Assembly: GCA_023390785.1 (NCBI GenBank)
Contig: JAEWCE010000118.1
Span: forward strand, 1 to 25,491
Source of the DNA: Pseudomonadota bacterium
GTDB lineage: Bacteria; Pseudomonadota; Alphaproteobacteria; Rhizobiales; Devosiaceae
DNA: 25,491 bases
Direction: 5' to 3'
The notes under the pieces were generated by a model, which worked only from the letters and a program-made list of their open reading frames with translations, did no database searches and had not been told where the DNA came from. Below, piece after piece: positions 22,236 through 25,491 of this stretch (position 1 is the first letter of the stretch; every line of letters starts with the position of its first letter). The position numbers were made by a program, and so were the translations under genes.

Positions 22236-24626
22236 ATGCTCGAGAAGGTGGCGATGATTGACTGGTTCGAGGCCGTGGGCCGCGGCGATGTGGCGCGCGT
22301 TGGCGGCAAGAATGCATCGCTCGGTGAGATGGTCAGAGCGCTCGGAGAACATGGCATCAAAGTGCCGCCGGGATTTGCGACCACGGCAGATGCCTATTGG
22401 TCGTTCATCGAAGCGAACGATTGTCGCTCCGAAATCGCGGCGCTGATCCAGGACTGGACCGAGGGCAGGCTATCTCTGCCCGAGGCGGGTGGTGCCATTC
22501 GCCAGTTGATCCTGCAGGGAAGTTGGCCGGAGAAACTCGCCGCTGCCATTTCCGACTCCTATCGCGAACTGTGCAAACGCACGGGGCGGCAGAACCTGTC
22601 GGTCGCTGTTCGCTCGAGCGCGACCGCCGAGGACCTTCCGGACGCGAGCTTTGCAGGCCAGCAGGAGACCTTTCTCAACGTTTGCGGCGAGAACGACCTG
22701 CTGATCGCCTGTCGCCGTTGCTATGCGTCGTTGTTCACCGACCGCGCAATCAGTTACCGCCAGGCCAAAGGCTTCGACCATATGAAGGTTGGCTTGTCGA
22801 TCGGCGTGCAGCAGATGGTGCGCTCCGATCTGGGTGGATCGGGTGTGATGTTCTCGATCGATACCGAGACCGGCTTCGACAAGGTCGTATTGATCAATGC
22901 GGCATGGGGCCTAGGCGAGAACGTCGTGCAAGGCACGGTCGATCCGGACGAATACGTCGTCTTCAAGCCCCTTCTCGCCAATCCCACCCTGGTGCCGATC
23001 GTCGAAAAGCGCTGCGGCGATAAGGCTCTAAAGATGGTGTATTCGACCGGGGAGAAGCCGACCCGCAATGTGCCAACGTCGAAAGTCGAGCGCAGCGCCT
23101 TCGTGCTTTCGGATGCGGAGATCCTCCAGCTGGCGCGCTGGGCGATGACGATCGAAGACCATTATGGGTGCCCCATGGACATGGAGTGGGCGCGCGACGG
23201 CGAGACGGGCGAAATGTTCATCGTTCAGGCGCGGCCCGAAACCGTACAGTCGCGCCGCACGGGGGGCACGCTTCGCAGTTTCGCCATCACCGAGAAGGGC
23301 AGGGTCCTTGTCGACGGCACCGCCATCGGTGATGCCGTCGTGGCTGGACAAATCTGCCTGATCGAAGACGTCAAAGATATCGACAAGTTCGTCGACGGCT
23401 CGGTCTTGGTGACCTCGACGACCGATCCGGACTGGGTCCCGATCATGCGCCGCGCCGCGGCCATCGTGACCGACCACGGCGGCCGCACCTCGCACGCCGC
23501 CATTGTCAGTCGTGAGCTCGGGCTACCGGCGATCGTCGGCACCGGCAACGCCACGGATGTTCTCCATTCCGGGCAGGAGGTGACGATTTCCTGCGCCGAG
23601 GGCGACATCGGACACGTCTATGAGGGCACAGCCAGGTTCAATGCCAGCGACGTCGATGTCACGGAGTTGCCCAGCACCAAGACCCAGGTGATGCTCAATC
23701 TTGCCAATCCGAGCGCAGCTTTTCGCTGGTGGCAGTTGCCGGCCGACGGCGTCGGGCTGGCGCGCATGGAATTTGTCATCGCCAACGCAATCCGCGTCCA
23801 CCCCATGGCGCTGCTGAAGTTCGATGAGCTAAAGGACCAACAGGCGAAGGCGGAAATCGCAACGCTCACCAAGGGTTACGGCAACAAAGCCGAGTACTTC
23901 GTCGACAAACTGTCGCGCGGGCTCGCCCGTATCGCCGCTGTCGTTTACCCGAAACCTGTCATCGTTCGCATGAGCGATTTCAAGACCAACGAGTATGCGG
24001 GTCTGCTTGGGGGGCGGGAGTTCGAACCGGCCGAGGAAAATCCGATGATCGGCTTCCGGGGCGCCTCGCGGTACTACTCGCCGCAATATCGCGACGGATT
24101 TGCACTCGAGTGCCAGGCGATCGCACGGCTTCGCAATGTGCTGGGATTCACCAATGTCGTCGTCATGATCCCCTTCTGCCGCTCGGTGGGAGAGGCGGAC
24201 AAGGTGCTTGCGATTATGGCGGAGACCGGACTCGAGCGCGGCAAGGATGGCCTCGAAATCTACGTGATGTGCGAGATTCCTTCGAACGTGATCCTGGCAA
24301 AGGCCTTTGCCAGCCGGTTTGATGGCTTTTCCATCGGCTCGAACGACCTCACGCAGCTGACCCTGGGGGTCGATCGCGACTCCGGCGAGCTCGCCGAGCT
24401 GTTCGACGAGCAGGACGAGGCCGTCAAATGGATGATCGAGCGCATCATCATCAAGGCCGGCTCGGTCGGCGCCAAGGTCGGGCTTTGCGGGCAGGCGCCC
24501 AGCGATCACCCGGAGTTTGCGAGGTTCCTGGTCGAATGCGGCATCGACTCGATGTCCGTTAGTCCGGACAGCTTCGTTGCCGTAAAGCGGCAGGTCGCAC
24601 TGGCCGAGACGGGAGCCACGAAGTGA
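22236..24626 (+). CDS. ppsA: Phosphoenolpyruvate synthase
   Basis: This 796-residue protein, close in length to E. coli PpsA (792), makes PEP from pyruvate and ATP with release of AMP and phosphate. The N-terminal ATP-grasp domain begins RVGGKNASLGEM and contains VRSSATAEDLPDASFAGQQ. The swivelling domain carries phosphorylatable H420 in GGRTSHAAIV, and the C-terminal PEP-binding barrel has GSNDLTQLTLGVDRD and catalytic C751 in GLCGQAP. All key residues are present. Two starts are plausible, ATG 22236 (GAGG upstream) and ATG 22254 (GAGAAGG upstream); the first is listed. It diverges from the glk-like operon with an FNR/FixK box between. Confidence 0.93.
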   Translation: MLEKVAMIDWFEAVGRGDVARVGGKNASLGEMVRALGEHGIKVPPGFATTADAYWSFIEANDCRSEIAALIQDWTEGRLSLPEAGGAIRQLILQGSWPEKLAAAISDSYRELCKRTGRQNLSVAVRSSATAEDLPDASFAGQQETFLNVCGENDLLIACRRCYASLFTDRAISYRQAKGFDHMKVGLSIGVQQMVRSDLGGSGVMFSIDTETGFDKVVLINAAWGLGENVVQGTVDPDEYVVFKPLLANPTLVPIVEKRCGDKALKMVYSTGEKPTRNVPTSKVERSAFVLSDAEILQLARWAMTIEDHYGCPMDMEWARDGETGEMFIVQARPETVQSRRTGGTLRSFAITEKGRVLVDGTAIGDAVVAGQICLIEDVKDIDKFVDGSVLVTSTTDPDWVPIMRRAAAIVTDHGGRTSHAAIVSRELGLPAIVGTGNATDVLHSGQEVTISCAEGDIGHVYEGTARFNASDVDVTELPSTKTQVMLNLANPSAAFRWWQLPADGVGLARMEFVIANAIRVHPMALLKFDELKDQQAKAEIATLTKGYGNKAEYFVDKLSRGLARIAAVVYPKPVIVRMSDFKTNEYAGLLGGREFEPAEENPMIGFRGASRYYSPQYRDGFALECQAIARLRNVLGFTNVVVMIPFCRSVGEADKVLAIMAETGLERGKDGLEIYVMCEIPSNVILAKAFASRFDGFSIGSNDLTQLTLGVDRDSGELAELFDEQDEAVKWMIERIIIKAGSVGAKVGLCGQAPSDHPEFARFLVECGIDSMSVSPDSFVAVKRQVALAETGATK

Positions 24627-24677
24627 GGAATCTGGACTAACCCGAGCGCGTGCAAGTCGGCTCCAGGCTCGGCAAAA

Positions 24678-24693
24678 GCGCACTCTTGTGCGC
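24678..24693. terminator. Short hairpin downstream of ppsA
   Basis: GCGCAC and GTGCGC form a perfect six-base stem with a four-base loop, 51 bases after the ppsA stop. It is preceded by AAAA and not followed directly by T residues on the plus strand, so it is at best a weak terminator for ppsA. On the minus strand it is followed by TTTT, but no minus-strand gene arrives there. Confidence 0.3.
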
Positions 24694-24744
24694 GCTGAAC
24701 GCACAAAAAATGGCTTTAGGGGACGAAAAAGGAACGAGATCGAC

Positions 24745-25359
24745 ATGCTCGAGCGCGTGGACTTGCGGAGGCAGCTGAAGGGGCTCTACAGCGCCTCGAG
24801 CGCGCCGACAGTCGTCGATGTCCCGGCCATGAACTACGTCATGGTCGACGGTCACGGCGATCCCAATACATCGCCACTTTACGCCGATGCCGTCGCAGCG
24901 CTGTACAGCGTCTCGTTCACGCTGAAGTTCACCCTCAAGCGCGGACCCGAGAAGATCGACTATGCGGTGATGCCGCTCGAGGGCCTGTGGTGGGCCAATG
25001 ATCCGGGCAGTTTCACCTCCGGCGACAAGTCGAAATGGCTCTGGACGGCCATGATCATGCAGCCCGACTTCATCACGCCTCGTCACGTGGAGCGTGCTAT
25101 CGCGGCTGCCCAGAGCAAGGCGCCGAACGAGATGCTGGCCGAGGTCCGTTTCGAGTCCTTCGCGGAGGGGCGCGTCGCGCAACTCCTCCATATCGGCCCC
25201 TATGCAGCCGAGGCGCCCAATATCGAGCGCCTGCATGCCTACATTGCGGCGCAGGGCGGCCAATTGTCCGGCAAGCATCACGAGATCTACCTCAGCGACC
25301 CTCGACGTGCAGCACCCGACAAGCTGAAGACCATTCTCCGCCAGCCATTCACGGTCTAG
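24745..25359 (+). CDS. GyrI-like small-molecule-binding domain protein
   Basis: This 204-residue protein contains a GyrI-like/SOUL-type pattern: VDVPAMNYVMVDGHGDPNT in the first quarter, IDYAVMPLEGLWW in the middle and FAEGRVAQLLHIGPYAAEAPNIERL toward the end. Such free-standing proteins bind small lipophilic compounds in a beta-alpha fold and some hydrolyse cyclopropyl compounds; the ligand here is unknown. ATG 24745 was chosen to give the normal N-terminus; an in-frame start at 24688 lies in the preceding hairpin. It is co-directional with ppsA and the next gene begins four bases after its stop. I see no FNR-type box before it. Confidence 0.8.
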   Translation: MLERVDLRRQLKGLYSASSAPTVVDVPAMNYVMVDGHGDPNTSPLYADAVAALYSVSFTLKFTLKRGPEKIDYAVMPLEGLWWANDPGSFTSGDKSKWLWTAMIMQPDFITPRHVERAIAAAQSKAPNEMLAEVRFESFAEGRVAQLLHIGPYAAEAPNIERLHAYIAAQGGQLSGKHHEIYLSDPRRAAPDKLKTILRQPFTV

Positions 25360-25363
25360 GGCG

Positions 25364-25491
25364 ATGGGTCGTCTGCGTATCGCTGCGGGACTTGTCACCA
25401 TCGTGGTCATAACAGGCGTTGTCGTCGCCGCGCTTGCGTATTGGCAATTCACCCGCGCTGTCGCCGTCGACCTGGTTCGACTGTCTTCGGA
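25364..25491 (+). CDS. Membrane-anchored protein, N-terminus only
   Basis: The first 42 codons are present and the frame runs off the window. It begins MGRLRIAAGLVTIVVITGVVVAALAYW: a basic start and a single hydrophobic segment with no clear cleavage site, so an uncleaved signal anchor is likely. The rest would be periplasmic, as in membrane-fusion or accessory proteins, but nothing conserved is visible. The four-base gap after the GyrI-like gene suggests co-transcription. Confidence 0.6.
   Translation, partial: MGRLRIAAGLVTIVVITGVVVAALAYWQFTRAVAVDLVRLSS

Noticed and set aside
1..25491. CRISPR arrays, tRNA, rRNA and riboswitches
   Set aside because: Reading through the intergenic gaps I saw no regularly spaced repeats, tRNA-like cloverleaf or rRNA sequence; no covariance search could be run.

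Overview
The window is GC-rich, densely coded DNA from what looks like an alphaproteobacterium, probably a rhizobial or Rhodospirillales-like soil bacterium. This rests on gene style: amino-acid ABC uptake, IclR and TetR control, MalT-like LuxR regulators, and FNR/FixK-type boxes. The species cannot be named from the sequence. No rRNA, tRNA or CRISPR was seen. Where the first possible start codon of a reading frame looked wrong, starts were moved to the site best supported by ribosome binding site, signal peptide or family length.

Region 1 (1-127) is the right end of an IS21-family insertion sequence: the last codons of IstB and two terminal repeats. Region 2 (250-9050) is a catabolic island. 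A TetR gene diverges from a gene for three fused Rid (YjgF) domains, with a perfect inverted repeat between them. Then come a creatinase/ectoine-hydrolase-like M24 protein, an IclR regulator on the opposite strand, a complete polar-amino-acid ABC importer (two permeases, ATPase, binding protein), an AstE/DoeB-like zinc deacylase and a threonine-dehydratase-like PLP enzyme. M24 hydrolase, DoeB-like deacylase, EutB-like lyase and Ehu-like importer together resemble an ectoine/hydroxyectoine utilisation locus. EutA, EutC and EnuR are absent, and the triple Rid protein is unusual. I infer uptake, ring or amide opening, deacylation and ammonia elimination of an ectoine-like or N-acylated amino compound; the substrate is unproven.

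Region 3 (9216-13741, minus strand) holds a large MalT-type LuxR regulator, a small 83-residue protein and two multi-pass membrane proteins. Region 4 (14172-17110) holds a second LuxR-type regulator with a possible NTF2-like N-terminus, a plant-type O-methyltransferase and an alpha/beta hydrolase, all on the plus strand.

Region 5 (17.2-24.6 kb) looks like a low-oxygen carbon-metabolism module. A minus-strand operon encodes a glucokinase-like protein, class I fructose-bisphosphate aldolase, PfkB-type phosphofructokinase and a CBS-BON protein. It diverges from phosphoenolpyruvate synthase, and a perfect FNR/FixK box (TTGAT-N4-ATCAA) lies between them. A near-consensus box at almost the same distance from the start codon precedes a bactofilin-like membrane protein. 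The glucokinase-like protein appears to lack the sugar-binding residues of true Glk. The window ends with a GyrI-like protein and the start of a membrane-anchored protein.

The best candidates for something undescribed are the triple-Rid/M24/deacylase/PLP-lyase island and the FNR-linked operon with the degenerate glucokinase.
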